NCBI GenBank assembly: GCA_026874595.1
Contig: CM049307.1
Span: forward strand, 73,260,643-73,324,642
From: Sipunculus nudus
Lineage: Eukaryota > Annelida > Sipuncula > Golfingiida > Sipunculidae
DNA: 64,000 nt
Reading direction: 5' to 3'
Every line of letters begins with the position of its first letter. Position 1 is the stretch's first letter. Position numbers and translations under genes: made by a program. The notes under the pieces were generated by a model. The model did not search any database. It had not been told where the DNA came from and saw only the letters and a list, made by a program, of their open reading frames with translations. Positions 13,090 through 22,632 of this stretch are shown in pieces.

Positions 13090-15090
13090 TGTCGTGCGAT
13101 GTGCGTCGTCTGTACGTTAACCATATTTATCTCAAAAACGGCAGGAGCTAGCATCACCAAATTTTTTGCAAATAATCAGTCATCCAAAAAACTATATCGG
13201 ATTTTGTTTATTTTTTTTCTAACTGCATTTTCTTAGATTTTGTAGGGAAAAGCTAAAAAAGCTTTAAAAATCTTCTTCTCCGAAACTGTCCAGCCAAATT
13301 GTCCAATATTTCACAGAAATGATCCCTGGAACAATCTTTCTCAAATTTGTTCGAATGGTTTCAGTTCGGAGATTTTTGGCCGAGTAACAGGAGGTTGAAC
13401 TTTGTTAACTGTGCAAAAAAGCATATTAAAATTTAAATCTCAGAAACGGCTGGAACTATCATCCCCAAATTTTATGCCAATGTTGGTCACATAGGTCATA
13501 TCTGAAATTGAGGTATTGTTGGCGCCACCTGCATCAGCCTTTGTTGTACGGGTCATCAGTGCCTGTATCACACTGAGGGCTACAAAAAACTTCTTCTCTG
13601 AAACCATATGGCAAAAATGTTTAATATCACACAGAAATAATCCTAGGGTAGTGCTTTCTGAAATTTGTTCAAATGGTCTCTTTTCAGTGACTTTTGGCTA
13701 AGTTATTGGAAGCTGAATTTAGTCATATGCCATAACAGCCCATTTTAGCTCAGTGGCTACAAAGGTCTTCTTCTCAAAAAACACTGGGTCAAATTCTTAA
13801 ATCTCAGACATTAATTATCCTCAGATGTTGATAATTCAAGTTTGATCAAATGGTTTTGGTTCATTGCTTTTTGGCTGAGTTACGGGAAGATGAACTTAAC
13901 CAGTTTGCTGTATCTTCCTATATGAGTTATTAACCTGCGAAACATTTTCGACTGATGCCACTGAAGCCAGTTTGTTAAATATTTTACAAGAATAATCCCT
14001 CTTATAATAATTGTCATTAATGGTTCCAGATGAATGATTTTTTGGCTGAATTATGGAGATTGAATTGAGTCATTTTACCATATATGTTAGCTGTGTTATG
14101 CTGTTACATCTGGCCTGGCACCAGTTTATCAGCATCTATTTCATCATGCCACTAGACATTTAGATTTCAGGTTATCTTTGGTTAATATTGACAAGAAAGT
14201 TTTTTTAAAAGCTTTCAAAAAGTTTAGATTTATGATTTTAATTATTCATCATACCAGGAAATGTTACAATCATGAATGTTCAACTCTGTTGCTATATAAA
14301 GACAACTGTATGTGGATTATAAATTATTGGTATCCCTACTCAACTTAATTCAAGAATATGCCATCAGTGAGATATATCTGTATTTTAATTTTGCATTCAG
14401 TATGCATCCATAATAATTTTACATATATTCCTGATTTCTTTTTTTTATAAAAAGTCAGCTGAAAAGCATTTTGAATTGGGAAAATTAATTTCAAAGTTAT
14501 TTCAAGTTGGGACCACTTTTGTGTACAGATGGCAGCACTTGGTTTACCATTGGCAGATTGCCAGTGCCTTGATGATGGCCATTAGCCAAGATGATGTCAG
14601 CTCTATCAATAGTTTTGGCACAGTGCCAGGATTGGAAGAAGTGCAGCCAGGTATAGGTCAAGAATTCACTCAGTGCAGTAGCTGCATTCTATTTATAGCT
14701 TTGGCAGACTGCTCACTGCATCAAGTTCAGCCTGAATCTATTTATAGCTTTGGCAGACTGCCAACTGTGTCAGATTATGCAACAGGTAAAAAGTTCACTC
14801 AGTCTAGCCAGGTACAGGTCAAGATTACACTCAGTGCAGTAGCTTGAGGCTGCAATTTGTCACAGGTCACTCGGGGGCAACTGCCTTACTCACCTAAGCC
14901 TTGTCAGCCCAGTGCATCAAACTCAGGGGAAGATTGACCTGTCTATGCGTCTTTGATGGTATTCTCATTTACAAGACAGGTGGTGCCACCAACATTGACT
15001 TTTGCAGTGTATGCGCCTGCTTATTTCTACAGAGGAATTTGATACATCAGCCTAAAATTGGGCATGTTTATACATTTCGGGAAGCTTTAT
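13090..15090 (-). repeat. Right arm of the large inverted repeat
   Basis: This is the inverted partner of 8940-10690. It carries degenerate modules of about 290 bp that share phrases about cell-like words such as gaaacgg, ttggccga and tttcacagaaat. It runs directly into the 280-bp GGTGGCGCCACC array to its right. ORFs here (for example 14476-14847, 123 codons) follow repeat structure and show no domain. Confidence 0.85.
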
Positions 15091-15092
15091 AG

Positions 15093-17420
15093 TGTACAAG
15101 ACTGGTGGCGCCTCCTACAATAATTTTTGCACAGTGTATGTCCCTACTTATTTCACAGGAGGGGTTTGACATATCAGACCGACAATGGGCATATTTATAT
15201 ATCTCTTCGTTGTATATAAGACTGGTGGTGCCAGCTACAATCAATGATCCGCCAAAACAGAGTTTTACGGATACTATGTTTTCAGTTGGACGCCAACGCT
15301 GCAGCCATTGCCACATAGGTTTCCGGAGAACTCCTCCATAACCACTGGGCAGAGTTTTTTAAAATTCAGAATTATGATTGGTCACATGTGAACTGCTGCC
15401 CCCTCATTTTTGGTTTCCCTCTGACCTTTCCTCTCTGCCCAGCGTCCATTTGTGCGTCTGTTTCCACACATAAACCCACATATCTCTGGAACCGTTAGAC
15501 CGAACAAGCTAAAACTTTTGCACAAATGTAGCCCTTTGATAGCTTTATAACATGCACTAAAAATGGTGGCTCCACCTACAAACATTTTTACACAGCGTCC
15601 ACCTGTTCATCTGCCTTTGGATAAAATCACTCACATCTCAGCAGTTGTTTGACTTTTCCACCTGAAATTTTGCAGGTTTATGCATCCTGGACAGCTTTCT
15701 CGATTTTATGACAGGTGGCGCCACCTACATTCACGTTTACTCTGCAGACATCCAAGCTCATATCTCGGGAACCGTTTGACCGATAGGGCCAAAATTTTGC
15801 ATGTGTATTGATCTCACATAACTCTTCATCATAGGCAAAAGTGGTGGCGCCACCTGCAACCATTTATGCACAGCGTCCATTTGATCATCTGCCTATGGAT
15901 AAAATCACTCATATCTCAGCAGTGGTTTGACTTATCCACCTGAAATTTTGCAGGTTTATACATTCTGGACAGCTCTCCTGATTTTATGACAGGTGGCGCC
16001 ACCTACATTCACGTTTACTATGCAGACATCCAAGCTCTTATCTCAGGAATTGATTTACCGATTGGGCCAAAATTTTGCATGTGTATAGATCTCACATAGC
16101 TCTTCATCATAGGCAAAAGTGGTGGCGCCATCTTCAACCACTTATGCACAGCGTCCATCTGTTCATCTGCCTTGGGATAAAATCACTCATATTTCAGAAG
16201 TGGTTTGACTTATCCACCTGAAATTTTGCAGGTTTATACATCCTGGACAGCTATCTCGATTTTATGACAGTTGGCGCCACCTACATTCACGTTTACTCTG
16301 CAGACATCCAAGCTCATAGACTGGTACCCTGCTCTATTATGGCCCTCAGCCAAGCATAGAGACAGGCGTACAACGCCATCTTAAGTAGTCCCAGTTGCAA
16401 CTCCTGACTTACCTATAGACTGGTTTCTACTTCACGCTCCTACCGGTTATCATGTACGTTCACGTGATCCTGGTTGATTATCCGCGAAGATTTCTTATAA
16501 AATAACTTTCTTTTGTTATTTCTAGTTTTCAAATATTGAAAAATGAGTTATTGCAAAAAAATTGAATGATGGTTGCATAGATAATACGATATACTGAATC
16601 TTTGATTTTCCACGGTAAGTAGCAGTGATTAATTATTAATATCTATTAATCTAATCATTGATGTCACATTTAATATACAGCCAACTTTTGTAACTTCTTT
16701 GAGCAAATGAAATGCTTATTTTTATCATATATAATATATACTGGAGTTGGTACCAGTCTGCCAAGAATACAAAAGATGGCGTTGTACGCCCGTCTCTATG
16801 ATTGGCCTAGAGCAGCGGTGCCATAATAGAGCGGGGTACCAGTCTACCAAGCTCATATCTCGGGAACCTTTTGACCGATTGGGCCAAAATTTTGCATGTG
16901 TATTGATCTCACATAGCTCTTCATCATAGGCAAAAGTGGTGGCGCCACCTGCAACCACTTATGCACAGGGTCTATCTGTTCGTCTGCCTTGGGATCAAAT
17001 CACTCATATCTCAGAAGTGGTTTGACTTATCCACCTGAAATTTTGCAGGTTTATACATCCTGGACAGCTATTTCGATTTTATGACAGGTGGCGCCACCGG
17101 CATTCACGTTTACTCTGCACACATCCAAGCTCATATCTCGGGAACCGTTTGACCGATTGGGCCAAAATTTTGCATGTGTAAATTATCTCACATAGCTCGT
17201 CATCATAGGCAAAAGTGGTGGCGCCACCTGCAACCACTTATGCACAGCGTCCATCTGTTCGTCTGCCTTGAGATAAAATCACTCCTATCTCAGCAGTGGT
17301 TTGACTTATCCACCTGAAATTTTGCAGGTTTATAAATATTGGACTATTTCCTCAATTTTATGACAGTTGGCACCACCTACATTCACGTTTACACTGCAGA
17401 CATCCACGCTTATATGCAAC
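15093..17420. repeat. 280-bp tandem array centred on GGTGGCGCCACC
   Basis: The phrase 'ggtggcgccaccta cattcacgt' recurs at about 15713, 15992, 16270, 17088 and 17366. The intervals are about 279, 278, 818 and 278 bp; the long one is explained by the MITE at 16317-16846. A second half-unit (GTGGCGCCACCTGCAAC) recurs at 15843, 16122, 16939 and 17219. The 12-bp GGTGGCGCCACC is a perfect palindrome. Related but diverged modules occur at 9.8-10.3, 13.0-13.6, 23.0-24.3 and 36.1-36.6 kb. Confidence 0.9.
16317..16846. mobile_element. MULE-like MITE inserted in the 280-bp array
   Basis: The ends are inverted repeats of about 70-79 bp: TAGACTGGTACC... on the left and ...GGTACCAGTCTA on the right, with continued matching through GTACAACGCCATCTT. 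The element is flanked by a 9-bp direct repeat CCAAGCTCA (16308-16316 and 16847-16855). Neighbouring tandem units show the uninterrupted sequence (around 15750 and 17128), so they act as empty sites. Long inverted repeats and a 9-bp target duplication fit Mutator-like elements. No transposase is present; the interior is AT-rich and non-coding. Confidence 0.85.
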
Positions 17421-17764
17421 ACACCTCATTCTATTCCCCTTGCCACTTAATCCATGCCTCACTTCACCCGTCCCACTCTGATTTCTACAGATACACATAG
17501 TCGCTTGTCGACTACCCATATTCTAGTTTAAACATGTCCTAATCTGAAACTTGCAGGTCTGAAATGTCCATTTTGCTATAATAATAATGACTAAGGTAGA
17601 TATGCAGGACTTAAGAGGATCAATATTAAATTTTAAAAATAAACCTCCATTCATACTCCCAAACTTTGCACAGGTTCGCGTTAGGCCTGTAGGCCATGAT
17701 TTCTGGCGAGATAACTTGAAAAATCTGTCACGGATTTTTACCAAACTTTTAATACCCATTTCAT

Positions 17765-18063
17765 TCTACATGAAAGTACTGTGAGCATTATATGTAAAAA
17801 AATAATGGACTGAGATCTTTTATATTATATATATACATAGATATAGTTTATGGGATGAGGTATATGTAAATTGGGATCAAGACCTCTCCTATGAGAGTGG
17901 CCTTGGCCTTGAAAATTTCCATATCTGGTGAAAAAGTTTATAGATGGAACCATGGTCGAAACAAAGTGTCAGTGTATGCTGCTGAAGATGGGGGTCTCTT
18001 CTTAAGGGGGGGGGGTTAATTATCTGGGGATGTTATGGCACCTCCGGTGCCAAGAAATTCTAG
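17765..18063 (+). mobile_element. Helitron-like 3' end, copy 1
   Basis: Starting at ctgtgagcattat, this shares the order of motifs with copies 2 and 3: 'taatggac', 'gagagtggcct', a G-run (18006-18015), the hairpin GGCACC..GGTGCC (18037-18051), a short spacer and CTAG (18060-18063) followed by T. A hairpin about 10 nt before CTRR and a T-side insertion are the accepted marks of Helitron 3' ends. The 5' limit is not determined. Confidence 0.6.
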
Positions 18064-18450
18064 TTTATTTACTTATTTTATTTATATATTTTCCATCTTA
18101 AGGAGGATTTTAACCTGGATTAAGCGCTATATAAATATTTTTATACTACAAAAACAATATGGTCTCACAATTATGCCTCTTAGGAAATATAATGAAACAA
18201 GGATCTACTAATTCCGTTTAGTGACATCTGAAGGGCAGGATTGCCTGACTTGCCATCTGTCAGTTTGCCCAACCTCCTACCATGACCCAGTAAATAAGAA
18301 ACTTTTAGTTACTGACAAATAAGGAAATTAAGTTTTATAAGAAAAAGAAACAGCTACCGAAATTATAACAAGGTAAAGTGAACAGCAATGAAATATACAT
18401 TTTATTGGGTGTAAGACAATGAGTAAGGAAATTTAATTGAAAACGAGTTC
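18064..18450. other. No gene recognised
   Basis: AT-rich sequence between the Helitron-like end and the decayed transposon protein. I see no repeats or coding signal. Confidence 0.5.
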
Positions 18451-19640
18451 ACTTTTATACCTTCGCTTCCCAAAAGGGCAGACGTTCATGCCGTGTCCTT
18501 CTACATCTTCTTGCTTTTATAATAGAGGTACTTATGCTCCCTCAACCACTCTGGTCCATCTGTTCCCCTTGGGTATCAGTGAGAGGAGGTGGCAGAATAC
18601 AGTTATGATACAGCAACTTCAGTTGTAGCTGTAAGTAGGGTCAACCACTTTACAACGAAAGTTGAAGCTTTGTTTGCCACTTTCCCTTCTTCGCCCTGAT
18701 GCATCATGAAACGGAAAACCTCCTTCGAAGCAAGAGTTTAAACAGTAAACTGGTGTTGAGAGTTTTCGCAAACAATATAATTTGAACACCTTGAGAGAGA
18801 GTAAAACCAGAACCTTTTCCAAACCAATGTGGCATCTACAAATTTAAGATCCTTCTGAGATTTTCCTATATCTTGTTCCTGGTCCTTCCTACACATGTGA
18901 GCTTAACACTGCTCTTCTTTTGCTGCTTTGTCATCAATCTTTGAATTTTTATAATTTCACACTGATCTTTTCCAGGTTTGTTGAATCTATAACTTTGCCT
19001 AGCGCTAATTATTCTTCTATACAGCCTCTTCTCAGGGGTAATTCTTTTCTCTGAGGTCAAACATCTGTATTGACAGAGTAGCTTCAAGGTACTTCCCTTT
19101 GGATTGGGCTTTGCAATACTGTGAATGTAAGGTTAGAACTGGTTGATATGCTCCTTGATGAACTAAGTATGCCCTTCACGGATCTTCTTATCAGATTCAG
19201 AATTCCCTGTGACTTTTCGTGAAAATCCCTGATGGCATCTGCTTTTTATGTTTAGAACAGTGAATACTATCTTTTTTTACAAACTTCAGTTCCCTTGCTG
19301 TCAACAGTTAGATGGTAATGCATTGTGTTTTGTCTCCTATTCTTCTTGGTTTCTGTCTCTCTTCTCTGATTGTGAAACATGTTTATAGATGAGTGGATCG
19401 GTGTCTCTTGAAGCCAAGTAGGTCCTGACCTGAATATCTCTTGTATTTGCTCCTCTATGAAATGGCTCAGACAGTTGTACAAAGACAACAGTCATGTGCT
19501 CTTGTACTTATCTCCTGTCTGGCGAATTGTCCTTTAATATTTTCATCCAAGACTTGTGATCTGCCCTCTATCGACCTCTCTTTGCCTTAGCTACACTATT
19601 CAGCTCTTAACTCAGAATCTTCAGGTGGTGCTAAACATGG
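18450..19640 (-). pseudogene. Decayed transposon-type protein (DUF7869-like)
   Basis: No long ORF survives, but reading across frames on the minus strand gives an ordered set of short matches to a protein type common in invertebrate genomes. These are a basic stretch followed by an HYHLTVDSKGTEVCKK-like segment (about 19340-19265), an EHINQF segment, a YRRIISARQSYRFNKPGKDQCE segment split by few changes (about 19020-18950), and a GHGMNVCPFGK-like segment near 18500. That type usually reads '..VCK..FL..', '..F..PRKDxC..' and a late GHS..DRxFG motif and is annotated with DUF7869. Many stops and frame changes separate the blocks. The family assignment is from memory of motif order and is tentative. 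Confidence 0.35.
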
Positions 19641-19649
19641 AGGAAAAGC

Positions 19650-20765
19650 TTTTAATTTTTTTCCTTAGATATCAGATCTTTTTAACAAAAAATAAGTATA
19701 CACCAGAGAACACATTGGTCTAGTTTATTAATTTTACCATGATAACTGATATTAAGGCTTCTCAGGGGAACGAGTAACTAAACAAAATACAAGTAAGAGG
19801 TAGCTTATCAGTAATCATACGCTTGGTAAAACTGCTGTCACCCGCCGCTGACATTGGCAGCCCATCAGTGAAATATTCTAGAATATTTCTGTAGCCTCAG
19901 TTTCCCTGAGTTCTAAATTATACTGCTTACAGACATATTTTATGTATTCTTTATAGGTATTCTGCCTTTTTTGTGGTCGGATTTTTTGCCGAGCGCTACC
20001 CCGGCAACGGGTTTCACACCAGTCACTGGTCTGATCCACGTGGGGCTACCGAGCGCTTGTGACTTTTTGCCGGGCGCTACCCTTCTGTGACAACATGGAG
20101 TTCTTTGACCCACGTGGGCTACCAAGCGGTATGGCCTTTTTGCAGGATGCCATAATAATCCCCCCGGTCATGTAGAAACTGGTGCTAGGGATGTTCCAGA
20201 ACTAGGTAAAGTGAATAGTGCAAAACACTAATACAATATGCAGGTACGATACAGGCGTACAATAGCAATTAAGAAGTAAGAAGTAAAGAACCGGCCCTGG
20301 ATATTGAACCATTTGCATAAGTCATAAAATAGAGCATTATACAGTGAACATGAAACAAAATATGAAATGCATTAAGAGAAAAATGTTAGTATCCCAGTCC
20401 TCCAGCTCTGCCGTCTGGACCGAGACAAAGTATAAATGCAGATATCTTACAGTAAACTTATACTATCGAACTTTGAAAGGAACTCCAGTTATACCGACTG
20501 AGCAAGTCCCAGGCTTATGATACAAGTGCAAATGTGAAAAAGATGCAATAGTGATTAACTTATTGGAAGGCCCCGTACAATTTTATGGCATTTTGGTTTC
20601 ATTTTTACAGTCATTTGACAGATTACACGCGTTAACTCCTCCAGGGGCCGGGGGATTGACACAGGTAGGGGCAATCAGACTCTAAGAGTAGTCGGTCGAG
20701 TTGAAGGTTACTTAAAGCTTCATGGGTCGGAATTGAACTTTATAATGTCCTGGACATGCCGCACA
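19650..20765. other. Unassigned region with a local 100-bp duplication
   Basis: Around 19985-20140 the motif TTTTTGCCGRGCGCTACCC and the partner CCACGTGGGGCTACC occur twice about 90-100 bp apart. It is GC-richer than its surroundings. The rest holds no recognised gene. Confidence 0.5.
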
Positions 20766-20770
20766 TACAT

Positions 20771-21895
20771 TCAGGCAAGGATTGTGCCCATCCTTTCAGT
20801 TTTGAGTTTCCCCTGTGTAGCAGTGACGATGTATTTTTCTGTCACCAAGTTGTTGCATAGCAACGTCTCCAGCACATGCTTGGCTGCTGACCAATCACCA
20901 GATTCCCTGCAGTGAAGGATGAATACCTTTTCCGGAGGCTGTTGCAGCAGACCAAACACCTTGTCTAGGAATTCAAACTGTATTGTCTGACTGTGAACTG
21001 AGTAATCCAAACCTACTTTACCTAGTTCTACAAAGGATGGTAGACGGAGCCACTCGTCTAATTCCCAAAGTAGGCTGAAATACTGTTTTGTTAACAATTT
21101 GGGATGAATGCCGTAAGAAAATCTGACTTCTTTTGTCTTCTTGGATGGCTGTGTGGTCAGCCCAGTGCGACAGATAACACAAACTTTGCAACAAGTCCGC
21201 ATAGGGTATAACTATTGTGACACTACCTTCATACTGCATACGTGCATGAGTGTCTTGTTAAGAGCATGTCGATATGGCAATGGGAGTCAATTACTGCCAT
21301 GGTTATTGTTGGGCCATGTTGTTCGAAACTTGGCAAGCTGCTTACAAGTCTTGGAGACAGATTGGGCAAAATAATAGAAAGAGTTTCCCAGTGCAGCAAA
21401 GCTGCAATACAGTTCGAAGGATGCATAAAAATTTGATCTTCGGGAAGCTGCCAGTTATGTCAGAACGCTCTGTTCTTCATGGGAGAATTCTTTGTTTGGA
21501 TTCCATGTACGACTACATGCTGCAGACTGCCCAGACTGAGGTTGGACCGGATGAGTTCCAGAAGGGTTTTGTGGTAGTCAAGGAATGGTGCGTATTTGTT
21601 AAGACATTTGCGCATGTGCTTTTTTTTTCAAGAAGCTGGTGGGGCCTTCTTGAACGCGACAATGCCATCAAGCAGTGGAATGCTGAAACCACCAGGTCAG
21701 ATAGTGTCTCAACACATGCCTCCTCTGATGGGAATCTGTTTGCTGACAAACCAGGCATTTAAGGACCAGTTTCTTCGTTTTCTGTTTCTTACTGCCATCG
21801 GGTGCAGTAACTGGTAATGCCTCTAAGGGTACCCCTGGCTGAGGTAAATCCTCATCGTAATCAGGTATGAACTGATCTTCCCCAAACACCTCCAT
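20771..21895 (-). pseudogene. TatD-type metal-dependent hydrolase pseudogene, TATDN2-like
   Basis: Fragments in three frames follow the order of a TatD protein. 21895-21671 gives a C-x2-C, His-rich stretch (CLVCQQ...HVLRHYL) like the zinc-finger region that precedes TatD in invertebrate TATDN2-like proteins. 21426-21270 ends in the metal-binding IDSHCHIDML motif. After frame changes, 21110-20835 gives SYGIHPKLL, then ELGKVGLDY (metal-binding Glu) and ILHCRES. TatD enzymes are 3'-5' exonucleases or deoxyribonucleases of a metal-dependent TIM-barrel fold. Breaks seen: an in-frame TGA at 21668-21670, a frameshift after HSCTYA (about 21240), another between the Q-Y-E-G-S segment and KEVRFSYG, and a frameshift just before RHCYTGE (20808-20829). 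The barrel's C-terminal part is not found. Intron boundaries were looked for and do not explain the frame changes. Confidence 0.8.
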
Positions 21896-22225
21896 CTCTA
21901 CAAGTATGAAACGGTACCGAATTAAAGAGGATCCGGTTTAACGTAAACATAACTAGGTTTATGTGCACGTGCTCCTTAACAATATTAATCTGCAGAGGCA
22001 GAAAATCTTATTCTACTGGGTGTAATCTTATATGTGTCTTGGCCGTTTGATTCTGCGCCTAGTCTTGATGTGCGTCTTTTGCTCAGGGTCACTCTGTGAT
22101 GTCTGGTCAGTAGGTGTGGTAGACGGCTTTTCTGGTCCAGCTGGCCTTTTACATCTAGATTCTTAGTACTGTGAGCATTATCAGTAAAAAAACTAATGGA
22201 CAGATTTCTTTCATATTATGCATAT

Positions 22226-22356
22226 TGTAACGAAGACAAATAAATGAGGGGAAAATCCTGGGTCGATCCGGGAGTCGAACGCAGGTCGGTGGCCACAAAG
22301 AAAAGCATGCTTCACTAGCGAGACAGTTCGGTCGGTTTTTATGTCACCCCGTAACA
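22226..22356 (-). repeat. 3' LTR-like repeat, A box deleted
   Basis: It matches 22476-22632 closely except for a net 26-bp loss that removes the A-box region. Its B box has one change (CGTTCGACTCC at 22281-22271). Confidence 0.75.
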
Positions 22357-22475
22357 CAACCCCTCTTAAGAGCATTCTGCTATCAGAACAAGACTAATTA
22401 TTCCAGGAGTCACACTTTGGTGAGCTTATTCCCTTGGCCACAAAGTTAACCGTCACGTTAGACGAGCCCCCATTT

Positions 22476-22632
22476 TGTTACGAAGGCAAATTGTTGAGGG
22501 GGAAAATCCTGGGCCGATCCGGGAGTCGAACCCAGGTCGGTGGCGAACAAGTCCGGCGTCCCAACCGCTTCGCTAGAAAAGCAAGCTTCACCAGCGAGAC
22601 AGTTCGGTCCGTTTTTATGTCACCCCGTAACA
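22476..22632 (-). repeat. 5' LTR-like repeat with A and B boxes
   Basis: On the minus strand TAGCGAAGCGG (22575-22565) fits the RNA polymerase III A-box consensus and GGTTCGACTCC (22532-22522) fits the B box exactly, 43 bases apart. The B box sits in a T-arm-like stem-loop (CTGGG/CCCGG around TTCGACT). These are the internal promoter parts of a tRNA gene or tRNA-derived SINE. The rest of the cloverleaf is not convincing, so this is not called a tRNA gene. Confidence 0.7.

Larger units (their letters stand above)
8830..17695. mobile_element. Candidate 8.9-kb foldback-like element (outer limits inferred)
   Basis: A 30-bp sequence at 8830-8859 (GGCCTACAGGCCTAA...CTGTGCAA) recurs inverted at 17666-17695 with about two mismatches. 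Between them lie the two large inverted arms and the 280-bp tandem array. Long, internally repetitive inverted repeats around a core recall foldback-type (FB/Galileo-like) elements, but no transposase is visible. The left side lacks the tandem array present on the right. Outer limits and class are inference; the inner inverted repeat is seen directly. Confidence 0.4.
22226..22632 (-). mobile_element. TRIM-like LTR mini-retrotransposon with tRNA-like LTRs
   Basis: Two direct repeats (22226-22356, 131 bp; 22476-22632, 157 bp) bound a 119-bp interior. On the minus strand each repeat starts TG and ends CA (TGTTACGGGG...CGTAACA). Three bases after the 5' repeat comes TGGGGGCTCGTC (22472-22461), the usual start of a tRNA-Pro primer-binding site. 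A purine-rich AAGAGGGGTTG (22367-22357) touches the 3' repeat. The whole unit is flanked by ATAT (22222-22225 and 22633-22636). Copies of the host repeat at about 35800 and 17840 lack the insertion. The interior has no coding capacity, so it would depend on enzymes supplied in trans. Class is inferred from structure. Confidence 0.8.

Noticed and set aside
14476-14847. 123-codon plus-strand ORF
   Set aside because: It lies inside the right inverted arm, contains two copies of a 'ctatttatagctttggcag' repeat and has no domain.
22500-22580. A functional tRNA gene
   Set aside because: A and B boxes are present, but acceptor and anticodon stems do not pair and the sequence lies within an LTR-like direct repeat.
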